A DNA stretch of 58,375 bases from Methylophaga sp. Its GTDB lineage: Bacteria > Pseudomonadota > Gammaproteobacteria > Nitrosococcales > Methylophagaceae. The notes beneath the pieces are model-generated. The model ran no database searches. It was given only the letters and a program-made list of their open reading frames with translations, and had not been told where the DNA came from. Position 1 is the first letter of the stretch. Each line of letters begins with the position of its first letter. Shown here one piece after another: positions 48,861 through 58,375 of this stretch. A program made the position numbers and the translations under genes. The stretch spans positions 224,442 to 282,816 of the forward strand of contig NZSL01000007.1 in NCBI GenBank assembly GCA_002696735.1, read 5' to 3'.

Positions 48861-49964
48861 ATGTCTGAACACAAAAAAATAGTTGTCGGTCTGTCCGGCG
48901 GCGTGGACTCCTCTGTTTCAGCGTTGTTACTTAAACAACAAGGCTTTGATGTTGAAGGTCTGTTCATGAAAAACTGGGTCGACTATGCGGATGAAAGCGA
49001 ATGTACTGTTGAGGATGATCGCAAAGACGCCCAATCAGTTGCTGATAAAGTGGGCATCGTTTTTCATGAAGCCAATTTCGCTATGGAATACTGGGATTAT
49101 GTATTCAAACATTTCTTGGATGAATACAAAGCGGGCCGCACGCCGAATCCCGATATTCTGTGTAATCGTGAAATCAAATTTAAAGCTTTTTTAGATCACG
49201 CCATGGAATTGGGTGGCTATCTGATTGCCACCGGTCATTACGCACGAGTGCGCGAACATGAAGGTAAATTTCAGTTATTGAAAGGCCTGGATAACAGCAA
49301 AGACCAGAGTTACTTCCTGTATACCCTTGGTCAGGCGCAATTATCCCGTACTCTTTTCCCGCTGGGCGAATTACCAAAAACCGAAGTGCGTCAGATTGCC
49401 GAAAAAGCTGGCTTTATCAATCACGACAAAAAAGACAGCACCGGTATCTGCTTTATCGGGGAGCGACGTTTTCGCGAGTTTCTGGGGCGTTACATTCCGG
49501 CTCAACCCGGTGAAATGCGCACCCCGGAAGGCGAAAAAATTGGTGAACATTCAGGGTTAATGTATTACACCCTCGGCCAACGCCAGGGCCTTGGCATTGG
49601 TGGTCGTAAAAACAGCAGCGGTGAGCCCTGGTTTGTGGCTGGCAAGGATATGGAAAAGCGAATTTTATATGTTGTTCAAGGTGAACATGAATGGCTTTAC
49701 AGCACTAAACTTACCGCTGAACAACTTTCATGGGTGGCTGGCGAAGCCCCGGAATTGCCATGTCGTGCCAGTGCAAAAACCCGCTATCGTCAACCAGATC
49801 AGCCCTGCCTCATCACTCAGGATGAACAAGGCAATATTCAGGTTGAATTTGACTCGCCACAACGCGCCGTCACACCAGGACAATCTGTTGTGTTTTATCA
49901 GGATGATGTCTGTTTGGGCGGTGGCATTATTATCGATACCAACGCTCCGGGGATGCATCCATGA
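48861..49964 (+). CDS. mnmA: tRNA 2-thiouridine(34) synthase MnmA
   Basis: MnmA adenylates and thiolates the wobble uridine of tRNA-Lys, -Glu and -Gln. The 367-residue protein has the PP-loop [17 protein letters not shown] (residues 8-24), catalytic Cys101 in [10 protein letters not shown], and Cys197 in [12 protein letters not shown]; the pair forms the persulfide and disulfide during sulfur transfer. The [11 protein letters not shown] block and a C-terminal beta-barrel follow. It overlaps hflD by four bases. Confidence 0.98.
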   Translation: MSEHKKIVVGLSGGVDSSVSALLLKQQGFDVEGLFMKNWVDYADESECTVEDDRKDAQSVADKVGIVFHEANFAMEYWDYVFKHFLDEYKAGRTPNPDILCNREIKFKAFLDHAMELGGYLIATGHYARVREHEGKFQLLKGLDNSKDQSYFLYTLGQAQLSRTLFPLGELPKTEVRQIAEKAGFINHDKKDSTGICFIGERRFREFLGRYIPAQPGEMRTPEGEKIGEHSGLMYYTLGQRQGLGIGGRKNSSGEPWFVAGKDMEKRILYVVQGEHEWLYSTKLTAEQLSWVAGEAPELPCRASAKTRYRQPDQPCLITQDEQGNIQVEFDSPQRAVTPGQSVVFYQDDVCLGGGIIIDTNAPGMHP

Positions 49965-50593
49965 GTCAGAGAACAATTATTCATGATCGTGTCATTGCTC
50001 TCTCCGCTTTGATGCAATCCGTGACTTTAGTGCAGCAGATTGCTGAAACCGGTCAGGTCGATAACGATGATATGCAGACCATGCTGCAGAGTTTACTGGT
50101 GATGGATGCGCCTGATACTGAATCGGTTTATGGTGAAATCAGTAAATTAACAACGGGGATCCGTCAGTTCAATAATCAGCTATCGAAACGTAAACAACCT
50201 GGCGATATTGTGGTGTTGCGCTATGCAATCGGAATTTTGCACTTGCAACGCAAACTGGCAAAGCGCCCCGCAATGCTGGATCTGATTACCCGTGAACTGG
50301 ATCAGATTCCGCAACAGATTGAATACTTTGGCAGCATCACCAGTCCGCAGGTAATTGCCCGTTTCGCCGATATCTATCAGCGTACCGTCAGTGAACTCAC
50401 GCCGCGTATTCAGGTGTTTGGTGATTCCACTTATCTGCAACAAGCTGATAACGTTAATCGTATTCGTGCTCTGCTGCTGTCTGGAATTCGCGCTGCAGTG
50501 TTATGGCAACAGAAAGGTGGCAGACGCTGGCAGTTCTTATTGCAGAGCAATAAATTATTACAGGCAGCGACAGATTTACACGCTCAAACCTAA
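49961..50593 (+). CDS. hflD: HflD family protein
   Basis: HflD homologues are all-helical peripheral membrane proteins; in E. coli HflD affects lambda lysogeny by binding CII, but the native role is unknown. The 210-residue protein is recognised from [20 protein letters not shown] (residues 8-27), the [18 protein letters not shown] segment near 89, and the terminal [20 protein letters not shown] block near 168. Its start overlaps the mnmA stop (ATGA). In E. coli purB follows; here acnB intervenes on the opposite strand. Confidence 0.93.
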   Translation: MSQRTIIHDRVIALSALMQSVTLVQQIAETGQVDNDDMQTMLQSLLVMDAPDTESVYGEISKLTTGIRQFNNQLSKRKQPGDIVVLRYAIGILHLQRKLAKRPAMLDLITRELDQIPQQIEYFGSITSPQVIARFADIYQRTVSELTPRIQVFGDSTYLQQADNVNRIRALLLSGIRAAVLWQQKGGRRWQFLLQSNKLLQAATDLHAQT

Positions 50594-50621
50594 TAAAGCT
50601 CGTTACCAATAATAGTCATAA

Positions 50622-50649
50622 AAAAAGGGCTGTGAAAACAGCCCTTTTT
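50622..50649. terminator. bidirectional terminator between hflD and acnB
   Basis: A twelve-base stem, AAAAAGGGCTGT (50622-50633) and ACAGCCCTTTTT (50638-50649), is capped by a GAAA tetraloop. A and T runs on both sides make it suitable for both the plus-strand hflD and the minus-strand acnB transcripts, which converge here. Confidence 0.95.
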
Positions 50650-50669
50650 GGTTTCTGTGAGTTACCAAT

Positions 50670-53207
50670 TTAACTAGCTTTAGCACGTTGATAGTGCTCC
50701 AACTCGTTAAAGTTCAGATAACGATAGATCTCATGAGCCATTGGCTGAATACCGGCAACTTTCTCCAGATATTCGGCAACTGTTGGAATACGCCCCAAAC
50801 TGGCCACTACCGCCGCGAGTTCTGCAGATGATAAATAAACATCGGCTCCATTACCCAGACGATTCGGGAAGTTACGGGTAGAAGTTGAGACAACTGTGGC
50901 ATTATCAGCCACCCGTGCCTGGTTACCCATGCACAACGAGCAACCCGGCGTTTCAGTGCGGGCACCAACACGACCAAAGATACTGTAGATACCTTCTTCC
51001 GTTAATTGATGCTGATCCATCTTGGTCGGCGGAGCAACCCACAATTTAACGGGCAGATTACCCATTTTCTCCAGCACTTTACCGGCGGCACGATAGTGAC
51101 CAATATTGGTCATACAGGAACCAATAAACACCTCATCAATATGAGCACCAGCGACTTCGGATAAGGGTTTGATATCATCCGGATCGTTCGGACAGGCCAG
51201 CAATGGCTCTTTGATTTCATTCAAATCAATCTCGATAACCGCAGCGTATTCTGCATCAGCATCCGGCTCAAGCAATTGAGGATCAGCCAGCCATGCACGC
51301 ATGGCATCTATGCGACGTTGCAGTGTTCTGGCATCGGCATAGCCTTCTGCAATCATCCATTCCATTAATGAGATATTGGAATTCAAAAATTCAATGATCG
51401 GTTCTTTATTTAATCTGACAGTACAACCATTAGCACTACGTTCTGCCGATGCATCTGACAGTTCAAATGCCTGCTCGACTTTCAGATCTGGTAAACCTTC
51501 AATTTCCAAAACACGACCATTAAAGATATTTTTCTTACCTTTCTTTTCAACCGTCAGCAATCCTTCCTGAATAGCCGCATAGGGAATAGCATTCACCAGG
51601 TCACGTAACGTGATACCGGGTTGCATTTCGCCTTTAAAACGGACTAATACTGATTCCGGCATATCCAATGGCATTACGCCAAGCGCAGCGGCAAACGCTA
51701 CTAAACCTGATCCAGCAGGGAAACTGATACCAATCGGGAAACGGGTATGCGAATCACCACCGGTACCAACGGTATCAGGTAAGATCATCCGGTTTAACCA
51801 GGAATGAATAACCCCGTCACCAGGACGTAATGACACACCACCGCGGGTACTGATAAATTCCGGTAATTCATGCTGTAATTTGATATCAACCGGTTTTGGA
51901 TAAGCCGCGGTATGACAGAAAGACTGCATCACCAAATCAGACGAGAACCCCAGACAGGCTAATTCTTTCAACTCATCACGGGTCATTGCCCCAGTTGTAT
52001 CCTGCGAGCCGACGGTGGTGACTTTAGGTTCACAATAGGCACCTGGACGCACACCTTCCACACCACAGGCCACACCGACCATCTTCTGCGCCAGCGTAAA
52101 GCCTTTATCACTATGAACAGGTTCTACAGGGCGTTTGAAAACATCTGATGGTGGCATACCTAATGTTTCGCGAGCTTTATCGGTTAAACCACGACCTATA
52201 ATCAAAGGGATACGGCCACCGGCACGTACTTCATCAGCAATAGTGGTTGGCCGTAAAGTGAATTCAGAAACGACATCACCTGCTTCGTTATAAATTTTAC
52301 CTTCATATGGCTTGATCGTAATGACATCACCTGTTTCCAGTTGATCGACATTACATTCGATTGGCAAGGCACCAGAGTCTTCCGCGGTATTAAAGAAAAT
52401 AGGCGCAATGTTATTCCCTAATATCACACCGCCCTGGCGTTTGTTCGGGACATAGGCCACATCGTGCCCCATGTGCCAGAGCACTGAATTGATCGCAGAT
52501 TTACGCGAAGATCCGGTACCAACAACATCACCGACATATGCAATGGGATGACCCTTTTGTTTCAGCGAGATAATGGTATCCAGCGCGTCAGGCATTTTGC
52601 TGACCAGCATCGCTTTGGCATGTAACGGGATATCAGGACGACTCCAGGCTTCTGTTGCTGGTGATAAATCGTCGGTATTAGTTTCACCCGGGACTTTCAA
52701 TACAGAAAGCGTAATCGCTTCAGCTAACGGTGGTCGGGATAAAAACCATTCAGCTTCAGCCCAGGATTGCAAAATGCGCTTGGCGTATTGGTTGGTTTCA
52801 GCCTTTTCCACTACATCATGGTAGGCGTCATATACCATAACAATTTTGGAAAGCGCTTTTTCTGCTGCCTCTGCGGTTGCGTCATAATCCAGTAACTCAA
52901 TCAGGGGTTGGATGTTATATCCCCCCATCATGGTACCGAGCAGTTCAGTCGCATAAACCGGTGTTATCAAATCACATTGTGTTTCCTGTTTGGCAATCGC
53001 CGCCAGAAAACCTGCTTTTACATAAGCTGACTTATCCACGCCGGGTGGAACGCGGTGAATCAGTAGCTCAAGCAGTGCTTCTCTATCGGTATTTTGAGGT
53101 TGTTTAAGCCCTTCAATGATGTCAGATACCTGTTTTGCATCTAACGGCAGAGGCGGTAAACCCTCTGCGGCACGCTCTTCAACATGTTTTTGATATTCTT
53201 GCAGCAC
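50670..53207 (-). CDS. acnB: aconitate hydratase B
   Basis: AcnB interconverts citrate and isocitrate in the TCA cycle. The 845-residue protein has the AcnB-specific N-terminal HEAT-like domain (residues 1-160) followed by the swivel domain, [16 protein letters not shown] near 225, and the catalytic core with cluster Cys residues in [16 protein letters not shown] near 695 and [20 protein letters not shown] near 755. The start is GTG at 53207 with GGAG seven bases upstream. It works next to Icd, whose gene is 3 kb away, but the two are not an operon. Confidence 0.98.
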   Translation of the reverse strand: MLQEYQKHVEERAAEGLPPLPLDAKQVSDIIEGLKQPQNTDREALLELLIHRVPPGVDKSAYVKAGFLAAIAKQETQCDLITPVYATELLGTMMGGYNIQPLIELLDYDATAEAAEKALSKIVMVYDAYHDVVEKAETNQYAKRILQSWAEAEWFLSRPPLAEAITLSVLKVPGETNTDDLSPATEAWSRPDIPLHAKAMLVSKMPDALDTIISLKQKGHPIAYVGDVVGTGSSRKSAINSVLWHMGHDVAYVPNKRQGGVILGNNIAPIFFNTAEDSGALPIECNVDQLETGDVITIKPYEGKIYNEAGDVVSEFTLRPTTIADEVRAGGRIPLIIGRGLTDKARETLGMPPSDVFKRPVEPVHSDKGFTLAQKMVGVACGVEGVRPGAYCEPKVTTVGSQDTTGAMTRDELKELACLGFSSDLVMQSFCHTAAYPKPVDIKLQHELPEFISTRGGVSLRPGDGVIHSWLNRMILPDTVGTGGDSHTRFPIGISFPAGSGLVAFAAALGVMPLDMPESVLVRFKGEMQPGITLRDLVNAIPYAAIQEGLLTVEKKGKKNIFNGRVLEIEGLPDLKVEQAFELSDASAERSANGCTVRLNKEPIIEFLNSNISLMEWMIAEGYADARTLQRRIDAMRAWLADPQLLEPDADAEYAAVIEIDLNEIKEPLLACPNDPDDIKPLSEVAGAHIDEVFIGSCMTNIGHYRAAGKVLEKMGNLPVKLWVAPPTKMDQHQLTEEGIYSIFGRVGARTETPGCSLCMGNQARVADNATVVSTSTRNFPNRLGNGADVYLSSAELAAVVASLGRIPTVAEYLEKVAGIQPMAHEIYRYLNFNELEHYQRAKAS

Positions 53208-53249
53208 GAAAACGCTCCGAAGTTGAAACTAAGATGGCCGTTATTTTAA

Positions 53250-54713
<1,464 letters not shown>

Positions 54714-55220
54714 ATGACTGATAATTCTAACCAGGCCGACACTAATCAAATCATCGCATTTGATGGAAAACATGAGGCAGCTGCGGCTGCCTTGGCTTTG
54801 GTTGAAACTGCCCATCGGGAAATCTGTTTTCTGGGCAGTGAGATGGATATGGTTCTGCTTGATCATCCGTCAGTAATCGACTGTTTGAAACAACTTTGCA
54901 TCAATAGTCGCCGCACGCAGATAAGAATATTAGTAGATGAAACCCAAAGTAGCATCATTAATTCCCATCGACTGCTACCGTTAATAGCTAAACTCACCAG
55001 TTCGATCAGCGTGAATATTCTTTCAGAAAAACAACAACGACCAAAAAATATAGTGATGTTGGTGGATCATTCCGGCTATTTACGTTGTCTCAACAATCAA
55101 CGCTATCAAGGTCAGGCTAATCTGCATGATCCTTTGACAGTCCGGGAACTCAAACAACAATTTGAAGAATGCTGGAATCACAGCACTGCAGATGTTGCGA
55201 CAAGGCGGTTAAATTTATGA
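54714..55220 (+). CDS. uncharacterised protein, possibly PLD-like fold (DUF7931 type)
   Basis: I cannot name a function. The 168-residue soluble protein has alternating helices and strands: ALALVETAHREICFLGSEMD (residues 22-41), LCINSRRTQIRILVDETQSS, and IVMLVDHSGYLRCLNNQRYQ near 113. This arrangement recalls a phospholipase D-like half without the HKD catalytic motif. Its ATG abuts the purB stop, and its end overlaps the next gene (ATGA), so it is read as part of a purB-led transcript. Confidence 0.65.
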   Translation: MTDNSNQADTNQIIAFDGKHEAAAAALALVETAHREICFLGSEMDMVLLDHPSVIDCLKQLCINSRRTQIRILVDETQSSIINSHRLLPLIAKLTSSISVNILSEKQQRPKNIVMLVDHSGYLRCLNNQRYQGQANLHDPLTVRELKQQFEECWNHSTADVATRRLNL

Positions 55221-55999
55221 AAATCATCTTTTCGCTAGTGTTTTTCTTGCTGGCATTACCCGCCCACGCCGATCAAATACGCACCATTGAATTGCAACAT
55301 CGACTTGCGGCGGAAATACTGCCCATGATCGAACCCATGATAGACAACTACACAACCATTAGTGGCCATGACAATCTGTTGATTATCAAAAGTTCGACAC
55401 AAAATTTTCAGGAAATAGAGCGTTTGGTCAAACAGCTCGATAGCAGGCAGCAGAGCCTTACAGTCACAGTGCTGCGAACCCAGCAACAGTTAAATGATGA
55501 ACATTTTGCCGATGATCAACTTAATATTGATTTAGAGAACCCGAAAAATTCATCCGTGGAAATAAATCGCTGGTCCACCAAAAACAGTCGAGAACGGGAT
55601 CAGCAGTACCAGGCAAGGGGTATTGCCGGTCAGCCTATTGATATACAAATGGGCCGCGCTGTCGCTGATAATCAGCAACAGCTTATTTTTTACCCTCATG
55701 GTGGTATTGCAGTTCAGGAAACGACCCAGTACATTCAACTGGATAATGGCTTTCAGGCAAGAGTGAATATTCTCGGCAATCAACAGGCCCGGGTCGATAT
55801 CCTGCCATTATTCTCTAAGATGCAGCGTAATGGTGATATCTCAACAACAAGCTTACTGACCACGGTCAATGGTCCGCTAAATCAATGGATTTTAATTGGC
55901 CAGATTGGTGAACAACAACGCCAGCAAACAAATACAAAAACCTATCGCAGTCATCAGGATGAACAACAATGGCTGTATCTCAAAATTGAACTTAACTGA
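55217..55999 (+). CDS. exported protein with secretin N-domain-like repeat
   Basis: From the ATG at 55217 it has 260 residues with a signal peptide (MKIIFSLVFFLLALPAHA, cleavage after residue 18). Residues 20-85 (TIELQHRLAAEILPMIEPMI and LLIIKSSTQNFQEIERLVKQ) look like the short N-domain of secretins. The rest is Gln-rich and predicted beta. No secretin pore domain follows, so it is not a secretin itself. It may be a periplasmic accessory or a stand-alone domain. It overlaps the preceding gene by four bases. Function unknown. Confidence 0.65.
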   Translation: MKIIFSLVFFLLALPAHADQIRTIELQHRLAAEILPMIEPMIDNYTTISGHDNLLIIKSSTQNFQEIERLVKQLDSRQQSLTVTVLRTQQQLNDEHFADDQLNIDLENPKNSSVEINRWSTKNSRERDQQYQARGIAGQPIDIQMGRAVADNQQQLIFYPHGGIAVQETTQYIQLDNGFQARVNILGNQQARVDILPLFSKMQRNGDISTTSLLTTVNGPLNQWILIGQIGEQQRQQTNTKTYRSHQDEQQWLYLKIELN

Positions 56000-56015
56000 G
56001 TACCCCTGCAAAACA

Positions 56016-56618
56016 ATGGATATAAAACAAGCGATTCAAACTCGTCGCTCGGTCAAACACTATGACCCGGCACATCAAATGACTGAAGCAGAAGTGAATG
56101 AGTTGATGGAACATGCCATCCTCTCACCTACTGCGTTTAATATTCAACACTGGCGATTTGTCCGGGTAAAAGATGCTGAAAAACGCCAGCAAATTTTGGA
56201 AGCCGCATGGGGGCAGGCCCAAGTAGTTGATTCCTCTTTACTGCTGGTTTTGTGCGCTGATTTGAATGCGTGGGAAAAACAGCCTGAACGCTATTGGCAA
56301 CACGCCCCAAAGTCAGCACAGAATGCCATACTGCCAGCGATCGAAAATTATTATACCAACCATCATCAAGGCCAGCGTGATGAGTGCGTTCGCTCGGCCA
56401 GCATTGCAGCCATGAATATTATGTTGATGGCAAGAGGCATGGGATATGATTCCTGCCCGATGGATGGCTTTGACTTTGATAAAGTCGCCCGCATCATCAA
56501 TTTACCGCATGATCATATTATTGTGATGATGATTACCGTTGGGAAAAAGCTTGAAGATGCACGTCCTCGAGCGGGCCAGTTACCACTCGAAGAAGTGTTT
56601 TTTACTGATAGTTTTTAA
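56016..56618 (+). CDS. nitroreductase family protein (FMN oxidoreductase)
   Basis: From the ATG at 56016 it has 200 residues. The FMN-binding pattern IKQAIQTRRSVKHYDPAHQM (residues 3-22), LSPTAFNIQHWRFVRVKD (36-53) and the late GYDSCPMDGFDFDKVARI segment identify the nitroreductase family (NfnB/YdgI-like). Members reduce nitro compounds, quinones or flavins with NAD(P)H; the natural substrate here is unknown. An upstream in-frame start at 55896 lies inside the previous gene and is unlikely. Its stop directly abuts that of the convergent GGDEF gene. Confidence 0.87.
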   Translation: MDIKQAIQTRRSVKHYDPAHQMTEAEVNELMEHAILSPTAFNIQHWRFVRVKDAEKRQQILEAAWGQAQVVDSSLLLVLCADLNAWEKQPERYWQHAPKSAQNAILPAIENYYTNHHQGQRDECVRSASIAAMNIMLMARGMGYDSCPMDGFDFDKVARIINLPHDHIIVMMITVGKKLEDARPRAGQLPLEEVFFTDSF

Positions 56619-57656
56619 TCAGATAATTGGCGGCGGCGCATCAGAAACATGGTTGCGTCCGCTGCGTTTTGCCAGATAAACCGCCCGATCAACACGCTGC
56701 AGGAAACTGTCAACGCCTTCACCAGGGACATACCGCGCCACACCAAAAGACATGGTGATTGCACCAAGTGGTTCACGGGTATCCTTGCGTTGGATTCGTT
56801 TGCTGGCAATATCCTGACGAATGCTCTCAGCCAGCTGACGGGCGTTTTGCACACTGGTATTAGGCAAAATAACAGCAAATTCCTCACCGCCATAGCGGGC
56901 AACCAAATCACGACCTTTTAATGATTTTCTCAACAACTCAGCAATCACTCTGAGCACTTGATCTCCCACTAGCTGGCCATGTTTTTCGTTGATAACACTG
57001 AACAAATCAATATCACAGAAAATGACCGACACATCCATGCCGTTAATATCTGCATCACGGGTCATCTCGTTGATTAGCTCATCAAAATGTTTACGATTAG
57101 CTAATCCAGTCAAACTATCGGTTATCGATTCACGTCGGGAATCACTTAACTCTTTTTTCAATGCAGCAACTTCTGCCATCGCACTGTTTAACTGCTCGTT
57201 GAGCAATTCCCCAGACGAAACGGCCAGTCGGGTTTCAATAAGCACTTCTTCAATCAGCGTATGCAGTTGCTGACGGTTTAAGTCCGGTTGCAGGCGACTC
57301 AACATGCTTTGTAAATGACTGTTGCTTCGATCGGTAGTTGTGACGCCCGTATAGATATAGTTCAAGGTCTGTTTAAGAAGACGTGCCAATTCCTGACGCA
57401 TCTCAAACATCGCAGCTCTATCTTTATCCTCGTCAAAGAACTGTTCGTGTAATAAACGGATTTGCTGTTCAGTAATTTTTCCCGTCAGTTCGATTTCATT
57501 ATCTACGGCCTCTACCAAAGCCATATTCGTACCGGAAACGTACTCAAACCAAAGCGCATAATTTGCCGGAGTTGGAGCGATTTTATATTGGTTCATTTTT
57601 GAAAGCGCAAGCCGCATCCATTCGGCAGTCCGCTCTTCATATTCGCTATGTTTCAT
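56619..57656 (-). CDS. GGDEF domain protein (putative diguanylate cyclase)
   Basis: The 345-residue soluble protein has an N-terminal helical region (about residues 1-175) including coiled-coil stretches (LNSAMAEVAALKKELSDSRR) and a C-terminal GGDEF domain (about 180-340). The active site is ARYGGEEFAVILP near residue 255; FCDIDLFSVINEKHGQLVGD holds the metal Asp. The catalytic motif GGEEF is intact, so c-di-GMP synthesis is plausible. The inhibitory I-site reads KGRD rather than RxxD, so product inhibition may be weak. It follows argG by 25 bases and has GGAG upstream. No membrane segment or known sensor is seen. Confidence 0.9.
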   Translation of the reverse strand: MKHSEYEERTAEWMRLALSKMNQYKIAPTPANYALWFEYVSGTNMALVEAVDNEIELTGKITEQQIRLLHEQFFDEDKDRAAMFEMRQELARLLKQTLNYIYTGVTTTDRSNSHLQSMLSRLQPDLNRQQLHTLIEEVLIETRLAVSSGELLNEQLNSAMAEVAALKKELSDSRRESITDSLTGLANRKHFDELINEMTRDADINGMDVSVIFCDIDLFSVINEKHGQLVGDQVLRVIAELLRKSLKGRDLVARYGGEEFAVILPNTSVQNARQLAESIRQDIASKRIQRKDTREPLGAITMSFGVARYVPGEGVDSFLQRVDRAVYLAKRSGRNHVSDAPPPII

Positions 57657-57681
57657 AAGTACTCCGACAAAATCCGTATGC

Positions 57682-58375
57682 CTATCTTTTCTTCTTCCCT
57701 GCTATTTTTAACCTTAACGCATTAAGTTTGATAAAACCTTCTGCATCTTTCTGATCGTAGGCACCAGCATCATCTTCAAATGTGGCGATGGATTCATCAA
57801 ACAGACTGTCGGTGGCTGACTGTCTGCCAACAACTATGACGTTGCCTTTATACAGTTTTATTCTGACATCACCATTCACGGATGTCTGTGATGCATCTAT
57901 CATTGTCTGCATCATCTGCCGTTCCGGTGCCCACCAGTAACCGTTATAAATCATGCTGGCATAACGTGGCATCAGTTCATCTTTCAAATGAGCGACTTCG
58001 CGATCCAGTGTTAATGACTCAATCGCACGATGCGCTCTGAGCATAACCGTTCCGGCAGGTGTTTCATAGCAGCCACGTGATTTCATACCCACATAACGGT
58101 TTTCAACGATATCCAGTCGACCTACCCCATTTTCACCAGCGACTTTGTTCAGATAAATCATCACCTGAGCAGGCGTCATACGCTCGCCATTAATGGCAAC
58201 GATATCGCCCTTTTCATAACTCAGTTCAAGGTAGGTTGCTTTATCAGGGGCATTTTCCGGTGAAACAGACCAACGCCACATACTTTCCTCGGCTTCAGCC
58301 CATGGATCTTCGAGAATACCGCCTTCGTAAGAGATATGCAGCAGGTTGGCATCCATGGAATAAGGCGATTTTTTC
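57682..58375 (-). CDS. argG: argininosuccinate synthase, C-terminal part (5' end beyond window)
   Basis: ArgG joins citrulline and aspartate using ATP. The window holds the last 230 or so residues. [16 protein letters not shown], the [16 protein letters not shown] stretch, [20 protein letters not shown] and [20 protein letters not shown] are all canonical ArgG blocks. The frame stays open to base 58375 (AAA-AAA-TCG-CCT-TAT-TCC precede the inner ATG at 58356), so that ATG is internal and not the start. The GGDEF gene follows in the same direction 25 bases later. Confidence 0.96.
   Translation of the reverse strand, partial: KKSPYSMDANLLHISYEGGILEDPWAEAEESMWRWSVSPENAPDKATYLELSYEKGDIVAINGERMTPAQVMIYLNKVAGENGVGRLDIVENRYVGMKSRGCYETPAGTVMLRAHRAIESLTLDREVAHLKDELMPRYASMIYNGYWWAPERQMMQTMIDASQTSVNGDVRIKLYKGNVIVVGRQSATDSLFDESIATFEDDAGAYDQKDAEGFIKLNALRLKIAGKKKR

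Noticed and set aside
55896-56015. 40-residue N-terminal extension of the nitroreductase
   Set aside because: It lies inside the coding sequence of the preceding exported protein and precedes the conserved MDIKQAIQTRRSV start.

Overview
This window looks like a core-genome stretch of a moderately AT-rich gammaproteobacterium. The gene set and fine synteny support this: a cysteine-free L32 after YceD, the icd / rluE-nudJ-mnmA-hflD / purB block, Hda, an AmgK-MurU recycling pair, IlvB-IlvN-IlvC, FieF, and proteobacterial sigma32 promoters. The combination resembles Methylophaga-like Thiotrichales, but that placement is an inference from memory and no search was run. The window opens inside plsX and closes inside argG. 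I see no phage, transposase, CRISPR array or plasmid gene, and no gene-free stretch longer than 300 bases.

Region 1 (1-9850, all minus): yceD-rpmF-plsX (fatty acid and ribosome supply), then the protein quality control series tRNA-Leu, tig, clpP, clpX and lon, then a SPOR cell-division protein, cvpA and purF. A terminator separates tig from clpP. A textbook sigma32 promoter precedes lon.

Region 2 (9900-16560): a compact minus operon of a NERD membrane protein, a cytosolic 5'-nucleotidase and an HDOD-GAF regulator; then fieF, pgm, yceF and a small secreted protein.

Region 3 (16700-30630): amgK-murU (murein sugar recycling); argD-argF; sodB; leuA with a probable HolD and rimI overlapping behind it; pssA; ilvB-ilvN-ilvC; pyrC; and an O-acetylhomoserine sulfhydrylase. 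This is largely amino-acid, pyrimidine and phospholipid synthesis.

Region 4 (30750-37670): a DJ-1/PfpI protein behind a second perfect-looking sigma32 promoter, a small parvulin, dinG, a D-lactate dehydrogenase-like gene, a PfkB-type sugar kinase, and recJ.

Region 5 (35946-41950, minus): a tightly overlapping six-gene chain: DUF2066, CDP-alcohol phosphatidyltransferase, AI-2E/PerM permease, hda, RpfE-like, recJ. It is divergent from purM-purN-DUF3108-nudF.

Region 6 (45080-58375): hexose-6-phosphate mutarotase, slyD and icd; rluE-nudJ-mnmA-hflD; acnB placed between hflD and purB; purB followed by two overlapping unknown genes and a nitroreductase; a GGDEF protein; and the 3' part of argG.

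Most of the window is ordinary housekeeping. The points most worth checking are the two matching heat-shock promoters, the out-of-frame rluE/nudJ overlap, the divergent HolD candidate, and the NERD-nucleotidase-HDOD operon. I found no convincing new defence or mobile system.
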